A stretch of 64,000 nt of DNA. Source: Pseudomonadota bacterium (GTDB taxonomy: Bacteria; Pseudomonadota; Alphaproteobacteria; Rhizobiales; Hyphomicrobiaceae). Under the pieces are notes generated by a model that had not been told where the DNA came from, ran no database searches, and saw only the letters and a program-made list of their open reading frames with translations. Shown piece by piece: positions 56,757 through 64,000 of this stretch (positions are counted from its first letter, which is position 1; each line of letters begins with the position of its first letter). The DNA is taken from assembly GCA_018242215.1 (NCBI GenBank), contig JAFECG010000020.1:1-64000 (forward strand). Direction: 5' to 3'. The position numbers and the translations under genes were made by a program.

Positions 56757-57683
56757 TTACGCCCGCGCGAGCACGGCTTTCACGGCGGAGATGTCCTTGT
56801 CCATCTGGGCCACGAGTTCGTCGACGGAATGGAATTTGCGGTCAGCACGGATAAAGTCGACGAATTCGACCTCCATGTCGCGGCCATAAAGGTCGCTGTT
56901 GAAGTCGAACAGGAAGACTTCAAGCACGGGCATTCCATCGTCGAACGTCGGACGGGTCCCAAGATAGGCCGCTGCGTCGTGCGGGACGCCATCGAAATAT
57001 GCCCTGACGGCATAAATGCCGTGGCCAAGCGTCGTGCCCTTCGGCATCGGCAGATTGGCGGTGGGATATCCCATTCCGGTGCCCCGCTTGGCACCACCGA
57101 CCACTTTGCCCGCGACGCGCCACGATTCGCCGAGCATATGGGCTGCCCCTTTCACGTCGCCCTGCGCAAGATAAAGCCTGACTGCTGACGACGAGAATGG
57201 TTCACCGGCTTCCGCCACGGGCGGCATGACACTCACCCCGAAACCAAGCTCTTCGCCGGCGCGCAGCATCATCTCGGGGTTGCCGCCGCGCTTGTGGCCA
57301 AAATAGAAGTCGTAGCCGATCACGACGTGGCTGGCGCCAAGACCCGCGACAATGACACGTTCGATGAAGTCTTCTGCGGACAGCGCTGCGAGCTCGGCAT
57401 CGAACGGCTCGACAAAGACGATATCGAGTCCCAGTCTCTCGAAGATCACGACTTTGCGCTTGAAGGGCGTCAGGCGAAAATGCGCCTCGTTCGGCTGGAA
57501 GAATTCGCGCGGGTAAGGCTCGAAAACGAGCACCGACGAGAGCGCTTTATGCTCCGCGGCGCGGGCCTTCGCCTCCGCGATCAGTGCGCGATGTCCACGG
57601 TGCACGCCATCGAAATTGCCGATGGCGACAGCCGAGCCGCGAAGCTCGGGCGGAACATGTTTATGGCCATGGACGACGTGCAT
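56757..57683 (-). CDS. ribF: Bifunctional riboflavin kinase / FAD synthetase
   Basis: A 308-residue enzyme making FMN then FAD. The N-terminal adenylyltransferase motif is AIGNFDGVHRGHRALIAEAK (about 21-40), followed by FVEPFDAELAALSAEDFIER. The C-terminal kinase domain has KRGTGMGYPTANLPMPKGT and DFNSDLYGRDMEVEFVDFIR. It heads the ribF-ileS-lspA order. The gap to ileS (136 bp) contains a dispersed repeat. Confidence 0.95.
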   Translation of the reverse strand: MHVVHGHKHVPPELRGSAVAIGNFDGVHRGHRALIAEAKARAAEHKALSSVLVFEPYPREFFQPNEAHFRLTPFKRKVVIFERLGLDIVFVEPFDAELAALSAEDFIERVIVAGLGASHVVIGYDFYFGHKRGGNPEMMLRAGEELGFGVSVMPPVAEAGEPFSSSAVRLYLAQGDVKGAAHMLGESWRVAGKVVGGAKRGTGMGYPTANLPMPKGTTLGHGIYAVRAYFDGVPHDAAAYLGTRPTFDDGMPVLEVFLFDFNSDLYGRDMEVEFVDFIRADRKFHSVDELVAQMDKDISAVKAVLARA

Positions 57684-57749
57684 GGTGGCAGGGGCTCGTC
57701 GGCTTCCGAAGAACGGGTCTCGGGATTTAGACCGTGAAGGAATTTGCCA

Positions 57750-58187
57750 TTACTTCGGGCGCGCGGGAACCATCAGGACGGCCTCTCCGGTCAACACCGG
57801 CTTGCCGCCGACTGAGCAAAGGCATTCGAAGCGCGCACGCTTCTTGTCGGGGATGAGTTCGACCAATTTCACGAGCGATTCAACGCGATCGTCGATCTTG
57901 ACCGGGCCCTTGAAGAAAAGGGACTGCGAGACGTAAATGGCGCCAGGCCCCGGCAGCTTCATGCCGAAAATGGCTGAGATATAGCCCGCAGACAGGATGC
58001 CGTGCGCAATCCTCTCCTTGAAGATCGTCTTAGCGGCGTACTCGGCATCGAGGTGAACGGGATTATAGTCACCGGACAGCGCAGCGTAGGCGACGATGTC
58101 GGCCTCACTGACGATTCGCGACATCGACGCTTCCTGGCCGACCTCTAAGTCCTCGAAATATTTCGTACGGCCAGCGGTCGCGAGCAT
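57750..58187 (-). CDS. MaoC-family dehydratase
   Basis: A 145-residue hot-dog-fold protein with the hydratase dyad in LSGDYNPVHLDAEYAAKTIF (Asp and His) and the family stretch RIAHGILSAGYISAIFGMKL. R-specific enoyl-CoA hydratases of this size act in fatty-acid or PHA metabolism, or the related ethylmalonyl-CoA and dicarboxylate pathways. The substrate is not evident. It lies 66 bp upstream of ribF on the same strand and is divergent from trcR. Confidence 0.85.
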   Translation of the reverse strand: MLATAGRTKYFEDLEVGQEASMSRIVSEADIVAYAALSGDYNPVHLDAEYAAKTIFKERIAHGILSAGYISAIFGMKLPGPGAIYVSQSLFFKGPVKIDDRVESLVKLVELIPDKKRARFECLCSVGGKPVLTGEAVLMVPARPK

Positions 58188-58331
58188 TCAGTCATCCCTG
58201 CAGGTTTTAGGGTCGAGGCCGTTGGACCCAGACCGTTTTTTCCTGAGATTAACCCGCACTAAACGCTGCCCGCAACCGCAGCGCGGCCAATCTGGCTGCG
58301 GCCTTGTTGCATTTGCTTAAGGCATTGAGTC

Positions 58332-58360
58332 TTGCATCGGGGCCATCGAAGGCCTTATAT
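58332..58360 (+). promoter_or_regulatory. Predicted trcR promoter
   Basis: TTGCAT (58332-58337), a 17 bp spacer, then TTATAT (58355-58360). It gives a leader of about 66 bases before the trcR ATG. Confidence 0.45.
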
Positions 58361-58394
58361 AGGCGTATTCCCTTTAATTTAACGTTTTAGCAGG

Positions 58395-58415
58395 CTTTCG
58401 CGACCGAAGCGAAAG
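58395..58415 (+). other. 5' leader hairpin of trcR
   Basis: CTTTCGC (58395-58401) and GCGAAAG (58409-58415) form a perfect 7-bp stem with a seven-base loop, directly before the AGAGGA ribosome-binding site (about 58421-58426) of trcR. It may stabilise the message or shape translation. Confidence 0.35.
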
Positions 58416-58432
58416 ACCGAAAGAGGATACCC

Positions 58433-59182
58433 ATGAGCGACCGCCGCCCCCTGATGCCGAAAGCCACGGCCGTTTGGCTTGTCGAGAATACGGCGCTCTC
58501 CTTCGACCAGATCGCCGAATTCTGCGGATTGCATCCGCTCGAGGTCAAGGGAATTGCCGATGGGGAAGTTGCACAGGGCATCAAAGGCATGGACCCTGTG
58601 ACGAACGGGCAGCTGACGCGCGAGGAGATCGCTCGCGCCGAGAAGGATTCATCACACAAGCTTCAGCTTGCGGTCAGCAAGGTCGAACTGCCGCCAATGC
58701 CGCAGACGCGCAAGGGACCCCGCTATACGCCGGTGTCGCGTCGGCATGACCGGCCCAATGCCGTGCTCTGGCTGCTTCGCAATCATCCGGAACTGAAGGA
58801 TAGCCAGATCATGCGCCTCGTCGGCACGACGAAGCCCACGATCGCCCAGATCCGGGATCGGACGCACTGGAACTCGGCGCAGCTGACGCCGCAGGACCCG
58901 GTGACTCTCGGTCTCTGCTCGCAGATCGACCTCGACGCCGAAGTGAAAAAGGCCGCTCGGCGCGTTGAACGCGAGCGCAAGGAGTCGGGACAGGAGCCGG
59001 AACGCGCCGGCACGCTGCTGCCGACAGCCGAGACGACCACTCCGTCGCACGCCGAGATCCTCACGCCCAAGGCCGCCGACGAGGCCGCGGAGGAAACGCC
59101 CGAGCAGGAGCAGGCACGCGTCTTCGCCAAGCTCAAGGAGATGTCCTCGGCTCCCAAGGACGAGGATCAGGAGACCGAGTGA
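58433..59182 (+). CDS. trcR: TrcR cell-cycle regulator (DUF1013)
   Basis: A 249-residue protein matching DUF1013: LMPKATAVWLVENTALSFDQ, EFCGLHPLEVKGIADGEVAQ, RPNAVLWLLRNHPELKDSQI and LVGTTKPTIAQIRDRTHWNS. Two HTH-like segments are evident. The C-terminal third is acidic and low-complexity (after residue 190). In Caulobacter this family is a transcriptional regulator linked to the cell cycle. It has AGAGGA six bases before its ATG. Its 3' end overlaps the sulP stop by 16 bp (convergent). Confidence 0.88.
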   Translation: MSDRRPLMPKATAVWLVENTALSFDQIAEFCGLHPLEVKGIADGEVAQGIKGMDPVTNGQLTREEIARAEKDSSHKLQLAVSKVELPPMPQTRKGPRYTPVSRRHDRPNAVLWLLRNHPELKDSQIMRLVGTTKPTIAQIRDRTHWNSAQLTPQDPVTLGLCSQIDLDAEVKKAARRVERERKESGQEPERAGTLLPTAETTTPSHAEILTPKAADEAAEETPEQEQARVFAKLKEMSSAPKDEDQETE

Positions 59183-60909
59183 TCGCTGGAGCCGCCGCGA
59201 TTGGCCGGCTTATCGCCCTGGCTCATCGCGACGGCATCTGCGATTTGGGAAGCATAATGGACTTCTGGTGTTCTTAGGCCGGCGGCGAGAAGGGTCCGGC
59301 GCACACTCCGACTTGTCGATGTGAAATAAAGCGTCGTGCCGCCGCGTCTCAGCTTCTGGGCGAAGCTTTCGAGCGTCCGAGCGGCGGTGCTATCGACGAG
59401 CGGAACATCGGCAAAGTCGAGAATGAACGTCTTCGGGTGGGCGCCGATCCGGTCGAGCACTGCGCTCACAGAGGCCGTGGCGCCGAAAAAGAACGCCCCT
59501 GAGATCCGGTAGACCATGACGCCGGCGGGGAGTGCTGCAATTTCCTTGGCAGCTTGATTGTTGCCAACGACATCGGCCACGTCTTCTGCAACCAATGACG
59601 TTCCGGTTTCGACGGCGACGTCTTCGGCCATGCGATGCAGAAAGAGGAAAGCTCCGAGCGTCACACCGACAGCGATCGCGGTCGTCAAGTCGACGAAGAT
59701 CGTCAGCAGAAAGGTCGCGAGCAGAACGGCCGCGTCGCCGCGAGACGATCGAATAAGGGCGGCGAATTCCGCCTTCTCGGCCATGTTCCAGGAAACGACG
59801 GCGAGCACGCCACCGAGACTCGCGAGCGGAATATAGGCAGCAAGCGGCGCCGCGACGAGCATGAACAGCAGAACGAAAAGCGCGTGCAGCATACCGGATA
59901 CCGGTCCATGTGCGCCGGCGCGGACGTTGGTTGCCGTGCGCGCGATGGTTCCCGTCACGCACATGCCGCCGAACGTGACGGCTGCGATGTTTGCTGCTCC
60001 TTGCGCGACCAACTCGCAGTTCGACCGATGCCGACGTCCGGTCATGCCGTCGGCAACCACTGCCGATAGCAGGCTCTCGATGGAACCGAGCAACGCGATC
60101 GAAATGGCGTCAGGCAATGCAGCCTGCAGCTTTGCGAGGTCGAACCCCGGCAAGTGGGGTGCTGGAAGCGTGCGGGGAACTTCGCCGAAGCGTGATCCGA
60201 TGGTCGCGACGTCGAAGCCCATTGCCCAGGCGAGGGCGGATGTCAGACCGACCGCAATGAGCATCCCCGGCCAAGTCGGCTTCCATCGGCGGATACCTAT
60301 GATGAGGGCGACGGACAGTACGGAGATCAGAACGGTTGCGGGGCTGAACGTCGCCAGATTGGCCCCCAGAGCCGCGAGCTTCGGCAACAGTGCGGCAGGC
60401 TCATGCTCAACGGTGAGGCCCAGGAGGTCCTTGATCTGGCTTGCGAAAATGATAACCGCGATGCCAGCCGTGAAGCCAACCGTCACCGGAAAGGGAATGT
60501 ATTTGATATAGGTTCCAAGACGCAGGAAGCCGGCGGCGATCATGATGAGGCCCGCCATCGCGGTTGCCAAGACAAGGCCGTCATAGCCCTTCTGCTCGAC
60601 AATCGTCGCGATCAGAACGATGAAAGCTCCGGCCGGGCCGCCGATCTGATATCGGCTACCGCCCAGCGCCGAAATCAGAAATCCGCCGACGATCGCGGTG
60701 AACAGCCCCTTCTCGGGTGATAGGCCCGATCCGATCGCGATCGCCATAGACAATGGCAGCGCAACGATGGCGACCGTCAATCCCGCGACCGTATCGGCTT
60801 GAAAGTCCTTGAAATGGTAGCCCTCGCGCAGAACGGTGACGAGTTTTGGCGTGAAAAGCTCTGCAAGGCTTGGGCTGCGCTTGCGTGCGCCGCCGACCGA
60901 TGTGTCCAT
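59167..60909 (-). CDS. SulP-family anion transporter with STAS domain
   Basis: A 580-residue inner-membrane transporter. It has the SulP opening FQADTVAGLTVAIVALPLSM, ISALGGSRYQIGGPAGAFIV, and about 10-12 helices. A cytoplasmic STAS domain follows (about 450-560) with VYRISGAFFFGATASVSAVL, DFADVPLVDSTAARTLES. The substrate may be sulfate, bicarbonate or another anion. It follows an XRE-type regulator by 81 bp on the same strand, probably one unit. A perfect palindrome covers the upstream Shine-Dalgarno. Confidence 0.9.
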   Translation of the reverse strand: MDTSVGGARKRSPSLAELFTPKLVTVLREGYHFKDFQADTVAGLTVAIVALPLSMAIAIGSGLSPEKGLFTAIVGGFLISALGGSRYQIGGPAGAFIVLIATIVEQKGYDGLVLATAMAGLIMIAAGFLRLGTYIKYIPFPVTVGFTAGIAVIIFASQIKDLLGLTVEHEPAALLPKLAALGANLATFSPATVLISVLSVALIIGIRRWKPTWPGMLIAVGLTSALAWAMGFDVATIGSRFGEVPRTLPAPHLPGFDLAKLQAALPDAISIALLGSIESLLSAVVADGMTGRRHRSNCELVAQGAANIAAVTFGGMCVTGTIARTATNVRAGAHGPVSGMLHALFVLLFMLVAAPLAAYIPLASLGGVLAVVSWNMAEKAEFAALIRSSRGDAAVLLATFLLTIFVDLTTAIAVGVTLGAFLFLHRMAEDVAVETGTSLVAEDVADVVGNNQAAKEIAALPAGVMVYRISGAFFFGATASVSAVLDRIGAHPKTFILDFADVPLVDSTAARTLESFAQKLRRGGTTLYFTSTSRSVRRTLLAAGLRTPEVHYASQIADAVAMSQGDKPANRGGSSDHSVS

Positions 60910-60918
60910 AATCTCCGT

Positions 60919-60934
60919 CTCCTTCCGGAAGGAG
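60919..60934. promoter_or_regulatory. Perfect 16-bp palindrome before sulP
   Basis: CTCCTTCCGGAAGGAG is a perfect dyad 10-25 bp before the sulP ATG, and its right half on the message contains AAGGAG. It might be an operator, or a hairpin that hides a ribosome-binding site. A second GGAG closer to the ATG could serve when it is folded. Confidence 0.4.
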
Positions 60935-60990
60935 CGGCGAGATCGTCGGCATGAACGTCGGCGGTCGTCGTCGCGATGTGGTGCGCTTTC

Positions 60991-61287
60991 TCAGGAGCGT
61001 CCAAGCGGCGATTTCTTGCCGTGCGGCTGGCTCGGGGGAGCAGGCAACTTTGCGGGCTGACGCTCCTTGAATCGCACGCCGCGCCCTTGTCCGACGCTCG
61101 GCATGTTCTCCCCAATGAGTTCGATGCCCGCGGCTTCGAAAGCGGCCATGACTTTGGTGAGCGTATCGACGACGCCGCGGACGTTCCCGTCACTCGCTTC
61201 CATACGCTGGATCGTCGGCAGGGATACGCCCGCCCGATCAGCCAGCGTCTGCTGGTCGATGCCGAGAAGGGCGCGGCCGGCGCGCAT
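60991..61287 (-). CDS. XRE-type helix-turn-helix regulator
   Basis: A 98-residue protein with an N-terminal HTH (GIDQQTLADRAGVSLPTIQR, about 9-28) and a short C-terminal part ending in a Pro/Lys-rich tail. The family often opens with a hydrophobic LITATQMRAGRALLG-like segment, and here codons for LITATQ precede the ATG, so a CTG start at about 61305 is possible. It is the likely regulator of sulP, 81 bp downstream. Inverted repeats upstream may be its own operator. Confidence 0.8.
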   Translation of the reverse strand: MRAGRALLGIDQQTLADRAGVSLPTIQRMEASDGNVRGVVDTLTKVMAAFEAAGIELIGENMPSVGQGRGVRFKERQPAKLPAPPSQPHGKKSPLGRS

Positions 61288-61338
61288 TTGCGTGGCGGTA
61301 ATCAGGTCTCAGGCTCCCGCTCCTGCTTCACGCATGAC

Positions 61339-61365
61339 GTCTAACTTATGATGTATTAGACATCA
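61339..61365. promoter_or_regulatory. Overlapping inverted repeats upstream of the XRE gene
   Basis: GTCTAA (61339-61344) with TTAGAC (61356-61361), and TGATGT (61349-61354) with ACATCA (61360-61365), both perfect. They lie 52-78 bp before the XRE-type gene's ATG in the region shared with the divergent acyl-CoA synthetase. ATGATGT recurs at about 61383-61389. Good candidates for an HTH-regulator operator. Confidence 0.4.
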
Positions 61366-61548
61366 AGATAAACTGATCAAACATGATGTGGATCAAAGTC
61401 GGCCGTTTTTCGCGACCGCGACAGAAATGGATGTTCGAATTCGGCATTGTCGGCGATTGGTGCGTTCGCTAGCGTCTGCCCTTCAAAAGCGGGGCTTCCA
61501 ATTCGAAAGCCCGTAAGATCTGCATGCAGGGAACCAGGGCCAGCAATC

Positions 61549-63174
61549 GTGTCGAACGCATACGCACACCACCTCGATAAGAATCCCGCGAATTATCAGC
61601 CGCTCACGCCGCTCTCGTTCCTTTCTCGCTCCGCTGTCGCGGCACCGGACCACGTGGCAGTCATCCACGGCAACACGCGTTTCACGTATTCGGAATTCTA
61701 TACGCGGTGCAGGAAGCTCGCCTGTGCGCTCGCCATGAAGTTCATCGGGCCGGGCGATACGGTTTCAGTGATGCTCGCCAATACGCCGGCGATGCTGGAA
61801 GCCCATTATGCCGTGCCGATGATCGGCGCCGTGCTTCATACGATCAATACCCGCCTCGACCCGGCGATCATCGCGTTCCAGCTCGACCACGCCGGTGCGA
61901 AAATCCTGATCACCGATCGGGAGTTCTCCAGCGTCGTCAAGGCTGCTCTCGAGATGGCGAAGGTAAAGCCCATCATCATCGACTATAACGATCTCGAATT
62001 TCCTCAGGCCGGCGAGCCGCTATCGACGATCGACTACGAGGATTTCGTCTCGAAGGGCGATCCGGAATTCAAGTGGCGCTGGCCGGAGGATGAGTGGGAG
62101 GCGATCTCGCTCAACTACACCTCCGGCACGACCGGAAACCCGAAGGGCGTCGTCTATCATCATCGTGGCGCCGCGCTGATGTGCTACGCGAATGCGATCT
62201 CGACCGGGATGACGCGGTTTCCGGTGTATCTCTGGACGCTGCCGATGTTCCACTGCAACGGCTGGTGCTTCCCGTGGACGGTGACGATGGTCCAGGGCAC
62301 GCACGTTTGCCTCAGGTGGGTTCGCGCGAAGGCGATGTACGATTCCATCGTCGAGCACAAAGTTTCGCACTTGTCCGGCGCGCCGATCGTCATGGCGACG
62401 CTTCTCAACGCGCCGGACGATGAAAAGCGCGAGATCGGACACGTCGTCGCTTTCAATCATGCTGCTGCGCCGCCTCCGGCCGCCGTCATCGCTGCCATGA
62501 CAGACGCAGGTTTTCATCTGACGCATCTCTACGGGCTGACCGAGACCTACGGTCCGGCGACCATCAACGAATGGAACGACGCCTGGAACGATCTGTCCCT
62601 CGCAGAGCGTAGCGCGAAACGCATCCGCCAGGGCGTCCGCTACGTCGCGCTCGAAGGATTGACGGTGAAAGATCCCGAGACGATGCAGGACGTTCCCGCC
62701 GACGGCGAGACGCTGGGCGAGGTCATGTTCCAAGGCAATATCGTGATGAAGGGCTATCTCAAGAACGAGAAAGCGACCGACGAGGCCTTCGCGGGCGGAT
62801 GGTTCCACTCGGGCGACCTCGGCGTCATGCATCCCGATGGCTATATCCAGCTCAAGGACCGCTCGAAAGACATCATCATCTCGGGCGGCGAAAACATCTC
62901 GTCGATCGAAGTCGAAGAGGTGCTTTACAAGCATCCGGCCGTTGCATTCTGTGCGGTCGTGGCGAAGCCTGATGAAAAGTGGGGCGAGACGCCGTGCGCG
63001 TTCATCGAGCTCAGGCCCGGCGCATCGGCCACCGCGGACGAAATCCTGGAATGGTGCCGCTCGGGCCTCGCACGCTACAAGGTTCCGCGCCATATCGTCT
63101 TCGCGGAGGTGCCGAAGACGTCGACGGGCAAGATCCAGAAGTTCAAGCTGCGCGAGATGGCGAAGGATGCTTGA
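61549..63174 (+). CDS. Acyl-CoA synthetase (AMP-binding family)
   Basis: A 541-residue ligase activating a carboxylic acid to its CoA thioester. Its P-loop is LNYTSGTTGNPKGVVYHHRG (about 185-204). It has the LPMFHCNGWCFPWTV segment, the YGLTETYGPATINEWNDAWN core and the FHSGDLGVMHPDGYIQLKDR hinge. It ends with the catalytic lysine motif KTSTGKIQKFKLR. The pattern fits medium-chain or methylmercaptopropionate-type ligases. A GTG at 61549 is the chosen start; the frame further up is non-conserved. Substrate unknown. Confidence 0.9.
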   Translation: MSNAYAHHLDKNPANYQPLTPLSFLSRSAVAAPDHVAVIHGNTRFTYSEFYTRCRKLACALAMKFIGPGDTVSVMLANTPAMLEAHYAVPMIGAVLHTINTRLDPAIIAFQLDHAGAKILITDREFSSVVKAALEMAKVKPIIIDYNDLEFPQAGEPLSTIDYEDFVSKGDPEFKWRWPEDEWEAISLNYTSGTTGNPKGVVYHHRGAALMCYANAISTGMTRFPVYLWTLPMFHCNGWCFPWTVTMVQGTHVCLRWVRAKAMYDSIVEHKVSHLSGAPIVMATLLNAPDDEKREIGHVVAFNHAAAPPPAAVIAAMTDAGFHLTHLYGLTETYGPATINEWNDAWNDLSLAERSAKRIRQGVRYVALEGLTVKDPETMQDVPADGETLGEVMFQGNIVMKGYLKNEKATDEAFAGGWFHSGDLGVMHPDGYIQLKDRSKDIIISGGENISSIEVEEVLYKHPAVAFCAVVAKPDEKWGETPCAFIELRPGASATADEILEWCRSGLARYKVPRHIVFAEVPKTSTGKIQKFKLREMAKDA

Positions 63175-63193
63175 GGACGCAGTTGCGCGCCTC

Positions 63194-64000
63194 TCAATGG
63201 GTTGAGCGGTCAGGGCTCAAGCCGGACAGCGCGGGTTCCGGCCAGATGATGGGCACGAGCAGGCGACTCGCGATCATTTGCGCCCCACGCATCGAAAGGT
63301 GATTGTTGTCGAAATAGAGCACTGTTCCGTCCGAATAGGGCTTGCAGCGCTTTTCAGAGCAAAGCTCGGGGGAAATGGGAACAAACGTTGCGCCGTGCGC
63401 CGCCGCGATCTCGTTCAGGTGTGTTTCGACGCGCGTGAAATCCTTGGCGCCCAGCCTGAAAGAAAAATCCTTGGGGTCATGGCCTGACGCCTTCCACCGC
63501 GCGACGGCCGCCGGGATGCCGGATGCCTGTGGCAAATCAGGGACCGGTCCCAAAACGACGACGCGATGCCCGGCCGCCTGCAACGTCGCGACCGTGCGCT
63601 CGAAACTCGGCCAGAACTGATCTGGATATTCGCGGTCCCAGGCAAGCGAATAGGTCGCGAGGACGATCGTTGCCGGAGAGATCGAAATCAACCGATCCAT
63701 GATGCCCGCATTATAGCGCCCGCATCGATCGTCGCCCGGAAATGTAAAGCCGGCGGCGGGTGGACACCCCGATGCCGTGATCTGGCGGACGCTCGCATGG
63801 CGGGCCTTCGCCAATTCGCCGAGCGCTGCACTGACTTCCGCGCCATGGCTATCGCCATAGACGATGACGCTCGGAGCCACGTCATCGCCAAGAATGCATG
63901 TGTCGTCGTAGGAGCCGACTGTGTTCGCATGGAAGTGGCACTTGTCGCGCAGCGGACTCGCGTCGGCACTTGCGGCAGCGATCTGCAGAACACTTTCGGG
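63194..64000 (-). CDS. SGNH hydrolase domain, C-terminal part of an acyltransferase (cut by window edge)
   Basis: An open reverse frame from the window edge to 63194, without a start. It carries the GDS-type nucleophile VYGDSHGAEVSAALGEL, then YSLAWDREYP, LGPVPDLPQASGIPAAVARW and the catalytic Asp-His pair in FDNNHLSMRGAQMIA. This SGNH domain is usually the C-terminal half of OafA/YrhL-type membrane O-acyltransferases, with a cysteine-bearing linker (DKCHF, DDTCILGD) as seen here. The N-terminal membrane half would lie beyond the window. Confidence 0.85.
   Translation of the reverse strand, partial: PESVLQIAAASADASPLRDKCHFHANTVGSYDDTCILGDDVAPSVIVYGDSHGAEVSAALGELAKARHASVRQITASGCPPAAGFTFPGDDRCGRYNAGIMDRLISISPATIVLATYSLAWDREYPDQFWPSFERTVATLQAAGHRVVVLGPVPDLPQASGIPAAVARWKASGHDPKDFSFRLGAKDFTRVETHLNEIAAAHGATFVPISPELCSEKRCKPYSDGTVLYFDNNHLSMRGAQMIASRLLVPIIWPEPALSGLSPDRSTH

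Noticed and set aside
61366-61396. FNR/FixK-type box near the acyl-CoA synthetase
   Set aside because: Two GATCAAA words are present but in the same direction; the TTGAT-N4-ATCAA dyad is not formed.

Overview
The window is a 64 kb piece of an alphaproteobacterial chromosome, GC-rich and coding-dense. Three family-level markers point to the Rhizobiales/Hyphomicrobiales: a TrcR/DUF1013 regulator, the DUF2093 and DUF4170 small proteins beside lipid A genes, and an Irr-type iron box (ICE) in front of bacterioferritin. The short HisG plus HisZ pair and the plant-type glutamate-cysteine ligase agree. A Hyphomicrobium-like host is my guess and is not proven here. No tRNA, rRNA, CRISPR array, insertion sequence or prophage was seen. 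Almost everything is core metabolism and housekeeping.

Layout. (1) 1-5.7 kb, minus strand: a polyamine uptake operon (potD-A-B-C order) followed by an aldehyde dehydrogenase and the start of another gene cut by the window edge. (2) 6.1-8.75 kb: modABC molybdate transporter facing a ModE-like regulator that has only the DNA-binding part, with a Mo-box-like site in front of modA. (3) 8.8-12.8 kb: Ada alkylation-response protein, a MocR/GntR-aminotransferase regulator with several CCATACAT-type half-sites between it and a divergent DUF983 gene, and a pyroglutamyl peptidase. (4) 13.1-19.1 kb: RecQ, then hisS-hisZ-hisG. Part of hisS is unusually AT-rich. (5) 19.2-26.4 kb: a CelD/FemAB-type acetyltransferase, and glcD-glcE-glcF (glycolate oxidase) running into cobT-cobS (cobalamin lower-ligand assembly) with ATGA overlaps. 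(6) 26.6-30.5 kb: a secreted six-cysteine protein, gshA, rsmE, and divergent ubiA. (7) 30.7-37.1 kb, envelope genes: DUF4170 with an MsbA-type ABC exporter, a tyrosine phosphatase on the other strand, a fused acyltransferase-KDO transferase, lpxK and DUF2093. (8) 37.2-43.3 kb: xseA, purD, a patatin-like lipase, tadA, rluB, rsmD. (9) 43.2-45.8 kb: a sugar MFS transporter, a Bfd-like ferredoxin and bacterioferritin. (10) 45.9-58.2 kb, minus strand: mutL and pgi, a pair of M16 peptidases, a lipoprotein, ribF-ileS-lspA, and a MaoC hydratase. (11) 58.4-64 kb: trcR, a SulP transporter with an XRE-type regulator, an acyl-CoA synthetase, and the C-terminal part of an SGNH-domain protein cut by the window edge.

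Dispersed palindromic repeats carrying TCATCCTCGG and its complement sit in at least five intergenic regions. The most checkable regulatory predictions are the ICE box at bfr, the Mo-box at modA, and the MocR operator cluster. I did not find an obviously new multi-gene system. The least explained items are the symmetric six-cysteine secreted protein, the fused KDO transferase, the glc-cob coupling and the mosaic hisS.
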